From NCBI RefSeq assembly GCF_030815485.1, contig NZ_JAUSWV010000001.1, positions 124,001 through 188,000 on the forward strand: a stretch of 64,000 nt of DNA. Direction: 5' to 3'. This document shows positions 24,100-33,495 of the stretch, piece by piece (within the stretch, counting starts at the first letter, position 1; every line of letters begins with the position of its first letter). The DNA is from Streptomyces rishiriensis (lineage in GTDB: Bacteria; Actinomycetota; Actinomycetes; Streptomycetales; Streptomycetaceae). The notes beneath the pieces are model-generated. The model worked only from the letters and a program-made list of their open reading frames with translations, made no database searches and was not told the DNA's origin. The translations under genes and the position numbers were made by a program.

Positions 24100-25514
24100 G
24101 TGGTTACCTCGCGCGCCGCGGCCCGGATTTCGTCGAGCAGGACGATGAGGTCGTCCTTGGTGGTGGCCGGGTGAAGGATGCAGGCGCGTAGGGCCGCTGC
24201 GCCGGAGAGCCGTGTGCCAGTGAGGAAGGCGTGCCCACGGCGCTGCACGGCAGCCGGGATCGCCTCGTTCAGTGCTTCCGCGCGGTCTGTGTCGAGGGTC
24301 GGAGGCCGGTGGCGGAATGCGGTGATGGAGGTGACGGCCGGGGCGAGCAGTTCGAAGTCGTCTGAGGCTTCGACCAGCTCGGCGAGCGTGCGTGCGAGCC
24401 TGGTGGTGTGCTGTACCAGGCGAACGATGCCGTCCCGTCCGAGGTTGGCGATCGTGGCCCACACGCGCAGTGCGCGGAAAGGGCGGGTCTGCTCGGTGCC
24501 GTACTCGGAAAACCAGCCGAGCTCCCCGGCGTCCTCGTCGCGCAGGTAGGGCGGGACCAGGCTGAAGGCGGCGTGCGGGCCAGCCGGTTCGCGGAAGAGG
24601 ATGCAGCCGGCGTCAACGGGGACGCCGAGCCACTTGTGCGGGTCCAGGGCCAGAGAGTCTGCCCGTTCCAGCCCGGCGTACTGGGGGACGGCGTCGTTGG
24701 CGAGGATGCCGAGCGCGCCGTAGGCACCGTCGATGTGGAACCACAGTTCGTGCTCGCGGGCGATCGCGGCGATGTCATCCAGCGGGTCGACGGCTCCGGT
24801 GTTGACCGTTCCGGCGCTGGCGGCCACGAAGAACGGCCGCACCCCGGCTCGCCGGTCGGCCGCGATCAGACGGCGCAGCTCGTCGATGTCCATGCGAAAT
24901 GCCGCGTCGACCGGGACGATGCGGAGGTATCGGGTGCCCAGGCCGAGGAGTTCCGCCGCCTTGCGCAGGCAGCTGTGTGCCTCGGCGGACACGTAGAGCG
25001 CCAGCGGGCGGTGCCCGTACAGCCCGGTCTCGCGCACATCGTGGCCCTGGTCGCGGAACGCCTGGTGGCGGGCGGTGGCTAGCGCCACGACGGTGGCCAT
25101 GGAGGATCCGCTGGTCAGCAGCCCGGCCCCGGGGCGGTGGGGGAATCCCACCAGCTCCGCCAGCCACCGCACGGCGGTGCGTTCCAGCAGCACGCCAGCG
25201 TGGTCTCCGCCCGCGCAGCTGGGGTTCATAGCCGCCGCCAGAGGGGCCATGAAGACGCCGGCAGGCGAGGGTGGGGAGTTGACCCAGCCGAAGAACCGAG
25301 GATGCCCGTTGCCCATCGGATACGGCAGGATGCGGTCGCGCACCTCGTCCAGCAGGTCCGTCAGCGGGCGGCCGTCGGCGGGCAGTGGCTGCCGGGTGAG
25401 CCATGTGCGGTCCGCCTCGGGCACCGGCCGCCACACCGGCCCTCCTGCCACGCACGCTAGATGATCGGCTGCGAGGTCCGCCGCCGACTGGGCTGCTCCA
25501 CGCAGGTCATGCAT
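24096..25514 (-). CDS. PLP-dependent group II amino-acid decarboxylase
   Basis: 472 residues from ATG 25514. The fold-type I signature includes HPRFFGWVNSPPSPAGVF near residue 75, GLLTSGSSMATVVALATARH (phosphate-binding loop), ELWFHIDGAYGALGIL (Asp that pairs with the pyridine N) and LALDPHKWLGVPVDAG, whose HK lysine forms the Schiff base. Related enzymes decarboxylate aromatic amino acids, DOPA, glutamate or diaminobutyrate; the substrate is not readable here. It starts eight bases inside the XRE-cupin gene and its TGA overlaps the HAD gene, forming a tight three-gene operon. Confidence 0.88.
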   Translation of the reverse strand: MHDLRGAAQSAADLAADHLACVAGGPVWRPVPEADRTWLTRQPLPADGRPLTDLLDEVRDRILPYPMGNGHPRFFGWVNSPPSPAGVFMAPLAAAMNPSCAGGDHAGVLLERTAVRWLAELVGFPHRPGAGLLTSGSSMATVVALATARHQAFRDQGHDVRETGLYGHRPLALYVSAEAHSCLRKAAELLGLGTRYLRIVPVDAAFRMDIDELRRLIAADRRAGVRPFFVAASAGTVNTGAVDPLDDIAAIAREHELWFHIDGAYGALGILANDAVPQYAGLERADSLALDPHKWLGVPVDAGCILFREPAGPHAAFSLVPPYLRDEDAGELGWFSEYGTEQTRPFRALRVWATIANLGRDGIVRLVQHTTRLARTLAELVEASDDFELLAPAVTSITAFRHRPPTLDTDRAEALNEAIPAAVQRRGHAFLTGTRLSGAAALRACILHPATTKDDLIVLLDEIRAAAREVTT

Positions 25515-26133
25515 CGTGCCCTCCCCACACGCGCTGGAGCCGGGAGTCGGCTGCCGGGGCCAGTGCCATAGCCAGGTAGTACACACACACGTCGATGGAG
25601 TCGTTGGCGAAGGCATGCAGGCGGTTGCCGGGGAAATAGGCCGCGTCTCCGGCCTCAAGCCGGTGGGGCAGACCGTCGATGGTCAGGCGCAGACACCCTT
25701 GTTCCACTGCCACGTACTCGTGCGAACCCGGCGCGTGCGCAGAGAACTCCCCTGCGTCCACGCCAGGTTCCAGGGTCGTGCGCATGAACTCGAACTCGAT
25801 GTCCGGCAGGACCGGGGAAAGGATCCGCCGTTCCCACCCGGCGGGGTCCCGCACCACCTGCTGCCGGTCACCGGCCAGGACTACGACGTCGGGGCGCACC
25901 GGTTCGTCCAGAAGTCGAGCGATCGAGGTGCCCAGTGCGGTCGCCAGGCGATCGAGAACCAGCACGCTCGGTGTCTTTGTGCCGCGTTCCACCTCGGACA
26001 CCATGCTCCGGCTCACGCCGCTCAGCTCGGCGAGCCGCTCCAGGCTGATACCCCGAGCCCGTCGCTCGGCTCGGATCCTGGCCCCCAGTTCGGACATGGA
26101 CAGACCACTGGCCAAAGTGTTGCCGTCACTCAT
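25507..26133 (-). CDS. XRE-family regulator with a cupin sensor domain
   Basis: 208 residues from ATG 26133 (preceded by GGTGGA; an in-frame ATG also exists at 26145). Residues 10-70 are a helix-turn-helix: LGARIRAERRARGISLERLA and GVSRSMVSEVERGTKTPSVL. Residues about 110-190 are a cupin: GVDAGEFSAHAPGSHEYVAV, LEAGDAAYFPGNRLHAFAND. This architecture normally represses its own operon until a small ligand binds the cupin, here probably an amino acid or amine handled by the decarboxylase downstream. The gene begins 27 bases after a Tn3 transposase relic, so its native promoter may be lost. Confidence 0.85.
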   Translation of the reverse strand: MSDGNTLASGLSMSELGARIRAERRARGISLERLAELSGVSRSMVSEVERGTKTPSVLVLDRLATALGTSIARLLDEPVRPDVVVLAGDRQQVVRDPAGWERRILSPVLPDIEFEFMRTTLEPGVDAGEFSAHAPGSHEYVAVEQGCLRLTIDGLPHRLEAGDAAYFPGNRLHAFANDSIDVCVYYLAMALAPAADSRLQRVWGGHDA

Positions 26134-26160
26134 GCCGTCCACCATAGCGAAGGGAATCCA

Positions 26161-27430
26161 CTATTGAGAAGGCACCTGCTGGTCGTCCAGTGGGCTCCGG
26201 GGGCCCGGCACGATGGCCGCGGCGAGGTTGAGGCGTGCATCCATGTCGAGGTTGACCTCCCCGTACGGGCGGACGTGGGACCAGAACAGCGGAGTCAGGC
26301 CGCGCCGGTCGGCGGGCGTGAGGAGGTCGGCCCACTCCGGTTTGCCCAGGATGTCCTGGAGCATCAGAGTGTTCTCGTAGACCAGAGCGGATTGCAGGAT
26401 GCGCAGGAACAGAACGAACATTTCCTGCTCGTCGCGCCGGTTCGAGGCGATCTCCCCGCCCTTGCCGTAGGCGATCAGGGAGTTGGCGCCCTTGGAGGAC
26501 TCCATCACGTTCAGGCCCTCCTCGACCTCCCGCTGGAGGTCCCGAAGCCACAGGTACCGGGCTACGAAGATGGTCTTCTACACGCGGCCGACCTCCAGCA
26601 TCGCCGCGTAGGTGGGGTGGGAGGCTTTGCGGGTGAAGCGCCGCAGGATCGCCTCGGTGGAGGCGGTATGGGTCCGGATCGCCGTGGCCTTGATCATGAT
26701 CATCTGGTCGTACTGCTGGGCGATGAGCTCCCAGCGGATCGGGTTGGTCAGCGCGGGCTCAGCTGCGGGTAGGCGTCCGGCTCGCCGGCCACCGGCCGGT
26801 ACAGCCCTACCTTGTTGATCCGCTTGATACGCGGCAGCAGGTCGAAGTTCAGCAGCCTCGTGATGCCAAACCCGATGTCCGACTGGTCATGCGAGTCCGT
26901 GTAGTTGGCCTCCACGTCCATCGCGGTGCCGTGCCGCATCGCGCCCTCGATCATCGCGGCGACCTCGGAGGCGGTGCAGTTGATCAGCCGGGAGTGGATG
27001 GCCAGGGACTTCTTCTCCACATGCCAGTAGATGAGCATCCCACGGCCGCCGTACCGCGAGTGCCACTCCGTGAAGTTCTGGTCATAGGCGCGCACGTGCG
27101 TGGAGTTGGAGGCGACCGCGGTCGAGCCCTGGCCCCACAACTCGGTGCTGCGGGCGGCGAAGGTGGCGTTCGCGATCTGGATGGCGATGGCGCGCGCGGC
27201 CTCCGCCGAGAAGTAGCGGCGGCGTACGTAGCGCAGTTCGTCCTCGGTGTGGCCGTGGCCGCCGGACGCCACGGCCTTGATCCCGGTGTTCGTGCCGTAC
27301 GCGTAGATGACCGGCAGCAGGAGTTCGGCCAACACCTCCGGCGAGCGGCTGCCGCCGCCGGAGACGGAGGTGACCGCGTCCAGGCAACCGGTCCGCAGCG
27401 TCGGAGAGATGCCAGTGGTGGTGCTCGGCA
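26161..27430 (-). pseudogene. tnpA: Tn3-family transposase, C-terminal half
   Basis: Conserved Tn3 DDE blocks are present: VIYAYGTNTGIKAVASG, STAVASNSTHVRAYDQNF (Asp region), YWHVEKKSLAIHSRLINCTA, DVEANYTDSHDQSDIGFGIT, NPIRWELIAQQYDQM and NSLIAYGKGGEIASNRRDEQ. An in-frame stop lies near 26579 after LEVGRV and another frame change near 26760. The N-terminal 500-600 residues are missing; the relic joins a lysR gene at about 27430. The end matches the family's usual tail, but no terminal inverted repeat follows. Confidence 0.85.
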
Positions 27431-27439
27431 GGCCGGTCC

Positions 27440-27642
27440 CCGGCCCGCTCCTCCCCCGGGTGGGACACACCGGTCGTCCCGCGGTGCAGCAGCCGCTGGC
27501 CCACGGTGCGTTCGAGCCTGCGGAGCTGGTTGCTGAGAGCGGGCTGGCTGTGACCGAGGGCCGCGGCGGCCCGGCTGATGCTTCCGGACCGCACGGAGCT
27601 GTCGAATGCGCGCAGCAGTGCCGTTTCGAGATCGGGAGCCAT
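27440..27642 (-). pseudogene. LysR-type regulator, N-terminal fragment cut by the Tn3 element
   Basis: From ATG 27642 the product reads MAPDLETALLRAFDSSVRSG and SISRAAAALGHSQPALSNQL, then RRLERTVGQRLLHRGTTGVS. This is a complete LysR winged helix. At about 27440 it runs into Tn3 sequence, so the effector domain is gone. It is divergent from phzF with a 72-base gap, the classic arrangement in which LysR controls the neighbour. Confidence 0.75.
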
Positions 27643-27714
27643 AACGACATGCTATGCCCCCTCTGTTCAGGGAGAGGGTTCCGCTCGTTTCGTCCCATCG
27701 GTAGCGTCGGTCCT

Positions 27715-28578
27715 ATGCACTATTTTCATGTCGATGTCTTCAGCGGAACGCCTTTCAGCGGGAACAGCCTTGCTGTTTTTCCCGGTGCAGCAGGCCTGAC
27801 CGGATCCCAAATGCAGCGGATCACCGAGGAAATGCGCCACTTCGAATCCATCTTCCTCGATCAGAAGAATGAGGCGGGCGACGCCTGGCGAGCACGGGTA
27901 TTCGATCTGAGTGAGGAGCTAGATTTCGCCGGGCATCCGGTCATCGGGGCGGCAAGCGTTCTGCATGCGGTGGCGGGCGGCGACACCAGCCGTACATGGT
28001 CGCTCGAGCTGAAGGCGCGCACGGTGGAGGTGGTCACGGAGCGCCGTGGCCACGGGAGGTACGCGAGTGTTCTCGACCAGGGCCCTCCGCAATTCCTCGG
28101 ACGGCCCGTGCTGAACGACCTGGCCTCCTGGTTCTGCCTGGACGAGGAGGACCTCCACGCCGAACTCCGTCCCGAGATCGTCTCGACCGGGCTGCGCTAT
28201 TTGATCGTTCCGGTGCGGACGGGAGCGCTGAAGCGGGCCAGGATCAGGTCCGACATCGCAGGACCGCTGGCCCAGGTCGGAGCGCAGTTCGGCTACCTTC
28301 TGGACGCCGACGCCCTGGAGGGGCGGCACTGGAACAACGACGGCGTCGTCGAGGATGTGGCCACCGGCAGCGCAGCAGGGTGTGTGGCCGCCTACCTCCG
28401 CCGACACGGACGGCTCGGGGACGGCGACCAGCAGGTGCTGCGCCAGGGCCAGTTCTGTGGTCGCCCCAGCGAGATGACGATCAGCGCCCACGGCGGTCCG
28501 CAGGACATCGCTTCCGTGCGAGTCGGCGGAGAAGTCGCCGTCGTCGCCCGAGGCCGCCTCGAAGGGCTGCCACAGTGA
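27715..28578 (+). CDS. PhzF-family isomerase/epimerase
   Basis: 287 residues from ATG 27715. The two-lobed diaminopimelate-epimerase-like fold is indicated by MHYFHVDVFSGTPFSGNSLA at the start, MRHFESIFL with the catalytic Glu position, FAGHPVIGAA, and the second-lobe motif VATGSAAGCVAAYLRRHG. Known members isomerise 2,3-dihydro-3-hydroxyanthranilate in phenazine synthesis; most others have unknown substrates. The start has no strong ribosome binding site. Its stop overlaps the next gene by four bases (GTGA), so it acts with an ornithine-cyclodeaminase-like enzyme. Confidence 0.85.
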   Translation: MHYFHVDVFSGTPFSGNSLAVFPGAAGLTGSQMQRITEEMRHFESIFLDQKNEAGDAWRARVFDLSEELDFAGHPVIGAASVLHAVAGGDTSRTWSLELKARTVEVVTERRGHGRYASVLDQGPPQFLGRPVLNDLASWFCLDEEDLHAELRPEIVSTGLRYLIVPVRTGALKRARIRSDIAGPLAQVGAQFGYLLDADALEGRHWNNDGVVEDVATGSAAGCVAAYLRRHGRLGDGDQQVLRQGQFCGRPSEMTISAHGGPQDIASVRVGGEVAVVARGRLEGLPQ

Positions 28579-29578
28579 TCGGCGGGCCCGCCTACTTCGG
28601 GCCGCAGGAGATCCGCAGCACGGTCGGCTACCGGGACGTGCTGGAGCCCGTCGCTGCCGCCCTGCGTGACTACAGCCGCGGGCTCGGGGACTCACCCGTG
28701 GCCGTGTTCGCTCCTGCCGGCCCCGAGGGCGACGTCCACGTGAAGTCGGCGTGGCTGCCGGGCCGGCAGGTCTTCACCGTCAAGGTCGCCTCGTGGTTCC
28801 AGGAGCGTGCACGTCGCGGAGGAACGCCCGCGAGCGGCGTCATCGCCGTTTTCGACGCGACGACCGGTGACCTACGGGCGCTCCTGGACGACGAGCACCA
28901 CCTCTCGGACGTGCGGACGGCCGCCGCGGGAGCTCTTGGGGCGCGGATGATGGCGCGGCCCGACTCCCGCGTCCTAGGGGTCATCGGCGCCGGCACTCAG
29001 GCTTACCTCCAGACGCGCTCGCTGTGGCCGACGAACTCCCGCTGCGCGAGGTACGCGTGTGGGGACGGCGCGCGTCCCATGCCCAATCGCTCGCGGCCGC
29101 GTTGCATGCCAGGCGGCCGGATTTGCGCGTCATCGGCGTGGACAGCGCCCAGGCCGCGTTCGACGGCGCCGACGTAGTGGTGACGGCGACCTCCAGCACC
29201 GAACCGCTGGTGCACGCGTCATGGCTGACACCCGGAGTGCACATCAACGCGGTGGGAGCCGACGATCCGACGAAGGCGGAGCTGACATGCGAAAGCCTGA
29301 GGCGGGCGGACCGGATCGTGGTCGACAGCCGTGAACTCACCGCCGTCCACGGCGATCTGTCACGGCTTGTGGAAGTGGACCGCCGGCTCAACGCGGAACT
29401 CGGTGAGGTCCTCGCCGGCTCGGCACCCGGCCGGAAGAACGATGAGGAAATCACCATCTGCAAACTCATCGGCCTCGGCGTCCAGGATCTGGCAGCTGCG
29501 GAGGTTGCTCTCAACATGCTCGGGGCGCCGCGCGATCCCGCGGCCATTCCGGCACACGCATGGGAGGTTCACCGGTAG
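28575..29578 (+). CDS. Ornithine cyclodeaminase / mu-crystallin family protein (one frameshift)
   Basis: GTG 28575 overlaps the phzF stop. The first frame carries the substrate domain (VHVKSAWLPGRQVFTVKVAS, SGVIAVFDATTGDLRALLDD) and the Rossmann start SRVLGVIGAGTQAYLQTRSL. Near 29020 the frame changes, then continues with VADELPLREVRVWGRRASHA, DGADVVVTATSSTEPLVHAS, PGVHINAVGADDPTKAEL and a normal C-terminus. The total length (1004 bases) confirms a single one-base indel. The family catalyses NAD-linked amino-acid cyclisation, imine reduction or alanine-dehydrogenase-like reactions. Confidence 0.75.
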
Positions 29579-29940
29579 GCGGTGAAGACTGGGGCATCGA
29601 GGACCGAGCAACGATTACTCATCGGCGGATTCCAGACGCTGCTGAATGAAGACATGACGTCGGAATCGACCTCCCGAGGGAGCTTTCATGACATTTCTCG
29701 GCTTTGATGAGATCTGCGCACTCCCCTCCTGGCATGCAGAGTCACTGCTCATCCGAACCAAGCCTTGAAGGACAGCACGTGCCGTCGCGGGAGAAGCACA
29801 GCGTCAGGCGACCTTGGACACTGCGGACATAGGGGCGTGTTCTTCCATGGGCGTGACATGAACTGAAGAACTGCTGGATGACGGATGTTGAGCATGCACT
29901 ACTCACATCTTCTCGCCACCAGTTTGATATCGATGAACAC
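29579..29940. other. Gene-poor stretch with a possible 26-codon ORF
   Basis: The only candidate is ATG 29688 to TGA 29768 (MTFLGFDEICALPSWHAESL...), with GAGGGAG about 8 bases upstream. It may be a truncated gene start. Nothing else is visible. Confidence 0.3.
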
Positions 29941-30460
29941 ATGCGACGAGTAATGCAGAGCAAGTTGGGTGGCCCGGACGTTCTCGAGGTTGTCGAGGTT
30001 GAGGTGCCGCAACCAGGACCAACAGAGGTCCTGGTCGAAGTGAAGGCCGCCGGCGTGAATCCCGTCGACTGGAAGATGCGCACCGGCGGAGGCTTGGGTG
30101 ACCTGCCCTTCTCGGTCGGCTGGGACGTCTCTGGAGCGGTGGCTGCCGTAGGAGCCGGTGTGACGCGCTTCAGCCCGGGAGTCGAGGTCTTCGGAATGCC
30201 ACGGTTTCCCGCCGAGGCGGGAGCCTACGCGGAGTTCGTGACCGCTCCATCGAGACACCTTGCTCTCAAGCCGCCGGGCATGAGCCATCTCCAGGCGGCG
30301 GGCCTGCCCCTGGCAGGTCTTACCGCTTGGCAGGCACTGGTGACTGTGGCCTGGGTAGCTGCCGGAGAGCGGGTACTCATTCCGGCCGCGGCCGGAGGCG
30401 TGGGCCACCTCGCCGTTCAGATCGCCAAGGCTCACGGCGCCTATGTGATCGCAACGGCTA

Positions 30461-31260
30461 GGGCGTGTTGTGAAAGTGCTGGTCACAGCCACTCGTTGAT
30501 GGCCGCGACCAGCACGGTTGCCTCGTAGCGGACGGCAAGTTTGTCGTACCGCGTGGCGACGGCCCGGTGGCGCTTGAGGCGATTGATCCCGCACTCGACC
30601 GCGTGCCGCCGCTTGTAGTCGTCCTTGTCGAACGTCGGCGGTCGCCCGCCACGCGATCCGCGCTTGAGCCGGTTGCGGACACGGTCTGCCGGGACTGGGA
30701 TCGTGGCCTTGATCCCGCGTCTGCGCAGGTAAGAGCGGTTACTGCGAGAGTCGTACGCCTTGTCGGCGCGCACCCGGTCCGGGCGTCTGCGCGGCCTGCC
30801 AAGGCCCAGCCTCGGCACCCGGATGGCTTCCAGGACCGCTTCGAACTGCGGGGAGTCGCCCCGCTGCCCGGCCGTGATCACGACGGACAAGGGCTTCTGG
30901 CCTTGCTCGACCGCGAGGTGGATCTTGCTGGTCAGTCCGCCGCGGGAGCGTCCGAGGCCGTGGTCGGCCGGCTCGACGAAGACGCCGCCGGGCGGTTCCT
31001 GTCCCGCTGCCAGCGCCGGAACAGGTCGTAGACCCGGTCCCACGGCCCGTAACGTTCCGGCACGTCACGCCAGGGGGCACCTGTCCGGGTCCGCCACCGT
31101 ATGCCGTCTATCAGCTGCCGCCGCGTCCACACCTGCGGACGGCCTGGCTTAATGCCCTGCGGCAGCAGCGGCTCAAGCCGGGCCCACTGGCCGTTCGTCA
31201 GATCCCCACGTCCCACGACAGCTGATCATCGACGAACAAGATCCACTTTCGCAGCAGGCC
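30461..31260 (-). mobile_element. IS5-family element with CTA target duplication and internal deletion
   Basis: The ends GGGCGTGTTGTGAAAGTG and, inverted, GGGCCTGCTGCGAAAGTG match at 15 of 18 bases. CTA flanks both sides (30458-30460 and 31261-31263). Full-length relatives need about 930 bases; this copy has 800. Confidence 0.85.
30483..31216 (-). pseudogene. IS5-family transposase lacking the first catalytic Asp
   Basis: Frame A (31216 down) carries MGRGDLTNGQWARLEPLLPQ and [20 protein letters not shown] to RRWQRD. Frame B (to 30483) resumes at [20 protein letters not shown] and has [39 protein letters not shown] and the Glu helix [20 protein letters not shown]. The block between RRWQRD and QEPPGG, which in relatives holds VDST and AHQHAAG (the first DDE Asp), is missing. 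The element can move only if another copy supplies transposase. Confidence 0.85.
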
Positions 31261-31648
31261 CTAGCGGGGCAAAGCACGAATTCGTCAGAGGTCTCGGCGC
31301 CGACGAGGTCATCGACTACACGAGCTCCGAAGTGAGCTCCCAGGTGAGAGACGTCGATGTCCTTCTGGCTACCGTCGCTGGACAGATTCGGGGACTGGTG
31401 GAGGTCTTGGTGCCCGGCAGCCGGGTCGTACCGACCAGCGTCATCACCGATGCAACCGCGGCCGCCGCGGAGGCCGGCCACTCTCTGACTCCGGCGGCTT
31501 GGGACGCCGGCGCCGCCCGTACTCGACTTCTGCCTGCCGCTGGTACCGACCGCCCCGTTCACCAGCACCCACGCCTGACCGTCAGCAAGCCCGGCGCCGC
31601 GTGCCGGGCCATCGCGGAGTACGCGCGAATGCCACGGCCCTCCGGTTG

Positions 31649-31948
31649 ATGAGTTCTCCGACTGATCGCCCCGACCGCCGACCCCGACCTGTCGCCCGGC
31701 TGGGCCGGGAGCCGAAGTGGGACGGCTACCGCGCGCAGCTCGCCCGCTACGCAGACGGCCGCATCCTGTTGCGCTCCCGCCGCGGCACCGACGTAACGCT
31801 GTCGTTTGCTGCCCCGGCGGACAGCGCAGCGGTGGCGGCCGCCGGCGATGGCCCGCTCCGGTCCTGTGGCTCGACAGCTGCACACGGAGGAAGCAGAAAC
31901 GGATCCTCGCAGCTCGTCCACCTCGGCTCGCCGAGACCAGACGCCTGA
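31649..31948 (+). pseudogene. ATP-dependent DNA ligase fragment
   Basis: The frame reads REPKWDGYRAQLARYADGRI and LLRSRRGTDVTLSF. KWDG is the nucleotidyl-transfer lysine motif I of ATP-dependent DNA ligases (LigC/LigD type), followed by strand RILLRSRRG. Only about 45 residues are recognisable before the frame becomes low-complexity. Confidence 0.55.
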
Positions 31949-31989
31949 TCAGCCGTCTCACCGACCGCGTTCCGCCTCGGCCGCCGCGG

Positions 31990-32748
31990 CTACAGGCGGT
32001 GGCGGCGCGTGGCCTGCCGGGGCGGCAGGGTGAGTGTGATCTGCCGGACAAGCTGCTGGAAACACGCGAGTGACGCAACGGCGGGCAGGGCAGCTCCAGC
32101 GATTCCGGTGATGGTCTTGTCTGCCTGTGCCACGCACAGCATCACCGCGACGGAAGAAAAGAGCAGGACGATGAACCATGAGTGCACGGCTCGGCGTCGA
32201 TGCAGGGCAGCACGCAGGATGGACAGCGAGGCCGCCACCCAGGGGCCGTACACGAGTAGAGGCCATGACGGGGCGATGCCGACACCCGTTCCCGAGGTGA
32301 TGCTCTGCAGCGGCCTGTAGGTCACCATGCCTCCGAAGACGCTGACCATCGCCACGGTGGCAGTGACAAGGGCAACGAGAGCGAAACTGCCGGCCTGCAA
32401 CCACTTGAGCCGGGCTTCTCGGACTTGCAGCTTGCGATGCCCGACAGTGTGGCGTCGGGCGGGCGGTGGGTGAGCCAGGCCGTCCAGCGGGTCGGTGAAG
32501 CCGACGCCGGATGAAGGCTCGCTGCGAGGCGGCGGCACCCTGGCCGGCTGCTCCGCCGGAACAGCTTCCTGCAGGAGATAGGCAAGTTCTTCGACCGCAT
32601 CCCAGCCCGTGTCGGGTGCAGTCAGAGGAACCCCCGTATGGACGCCGTCGCCAGGCCCCCCGTTCCAGTCGGTTCCCGTCCCGTAGGAGTGCGCGTCGGA
32701 GTAATACTCACGCTGCGCAAACGAAGGACTTACATAGTCATGGTTCAT
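31990..32748 (-). CDS. DUF2637-like membrane protein
   Basis: 252 residues from ATG 32748, with AAAAAGGAC upstream. A disordered N-terminal half of about 115 residues (Pro, Gly, acidic) precedes a basic linker (HRKLQVREARLKWLQ) and four hydrophobic helices: GSFALVALVTATVAMVSVFG, WPLLVYGPWVAASLSILRAA, SWFIVLLFSSVAVMLCVA and AGAALPAVASLACFQQLVRQ. This matches DUF2637, found on actinobacterial integrative elements and plasmids and thought to be involved in plasmid spreading. A short gene lies 13 bases upstream. Confidence 0.65.
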   Translation of the reverse strand: MNHDYVSPSFAQREYYSDAHSYGTGTDWNGGPGDGVHTGVPLTAPDTGWDAVEELAYLLQEAVPAEQPARVPPPRSEPSSGVGFTDPLDGLAHPPPARRHTVGHRKLQVREARLKWLQAGSFALVALVTATVAMVSVFGGMVTYRPLQSITSGTGVGIAPSWPLLVYGPWVAASLSILRAALHRRRAVHSWFIVLLFSSVAVMLCVAQADKTITGIAGAALPAVASLACFQQLVRQITLTLPPRQATRRHRL

Positions 32749-32761
32749 GTCCTTTTTGCCG

Positions 32762-32893
32762 TCATGCGCTGTTCTCGTGCCGGCCGAAGCGATCCTGGCC
32801 GTCCCACCGAGAATTGAGTTCCTCCTGGATTGCCTCCAAGAGCCCGAGGAACTCGCGTAACAGCGGCTCGGTGATCCGATGTTCGGTCCACAT
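32762..32893 (-). CDS. 43-residue helical protein upstream of the DUF2637 gene
   Basis: ATG 32893 is preferred over three upstream in-frame starts because GGGAG lies six bases before it. The product, MWTEHRITEPLLREFLGLLE then AIQEELNSRWDGQDRFG, is one amphipathic helix and a charged tail. It ends 13 bases before the DUF2637 start, so both are probably co-transcribed. No family recognised. Confidence 0.45.
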   Translation of the reverse strand: MWTEHRITEPLLREFLGLLEAIQEELNSRWDGQDRFGRHENSA

Positions 32894-33285
32894 ACTGTCT
32901 CCCATGGCGGCGCCCTGCGCCGTAAGTACTGAGTATGTCGCACCCATCGGCCAGCCAGGAGTCGCGGGTAGATCTTCTGTCCTCGTCGCGTTGCGCCTCA
33001 CGTTGCGTTGAGGAAGGCCAGGGGACGTCGCTTTCGCCATATCCCGCTAACGCCGCCCCGTCTCTTCCGGAAGCGCGGCAGAACGAGTGACCGCGCCCCC
33101 GGTATGGGTGAACTTTCCTTTATCAAGTCCTACATATCTTCCTTCACATTTGTAAGCGAGCGGGTTTTGCTCTGGTTCACCGGAGCGGCGCATAGGGATC
33201 GTCGCCGGTATCAAACCCGACGGTCAGACCAGACGCGACCGCATCCGCCGACGTGGCCCAATTGCTGGCTGTGGCCAGTACTGAG

Positions 33286-33370
33286 CCTTTTTCAACCTCA
33301 GGCTGAGGCAAGTTGTAGGACGAGGGCAGCCTTCACGATCTCGGTGATCCGGCTTCTGCTCCAGCACACG
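33286..33370 (-). mobile_element. Inverted end remnant of a DDE_Tnp_4 type IS
   Basis: AACCTCAGGCTGAGGCAAGT with the following CTTCACGATCTCGGTGATCC is the reverse complement of the end of the transposase gene near 34525-34590. Only the terminal 85 bases are present, facing the complete copy 500 bases away. Confidence 0.6.
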
Positions 33371-33495
33371 GAGGCGCGGGATTGGCGCTGTGGCGCACGC
33401 TCTCCGTCCAACGTTCCGGCGACTCTCACGGACGCGGTGTGTGCGCGACGTCCGTGATCGACAAAGCCGCCGCTCGCTGTCGACGAATCTCCGAC

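Larger units (their letters stand above)
29941..31520 (+). pseudogene. Zinc-less MDR/quinone-type NADP oxidoreductase interrupted by an IS
   Basis: ATG 29941 opens MRRVMQSKLGGPDVLEVVEV. Typical MDR motifs follow: AAGVNPVDWKMRTGGGLGDL, FSVGWDVSGAVAAVGAGVTR, and the cofactor loop RVLIPAAAGGVGHLAVQIAK. At 30460 an 800-base IS interrupts codon GCT-A. After it the frame resumes exactly (SGAKHEFVRGLGADEVIDYT) to about 31490, where the conserved C-terminus (xxKIVL) is replaced by low-complexity sequence. The gene is thus doubly broken: a recent insertion and an older loss of the end. Confidence 0.85.
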
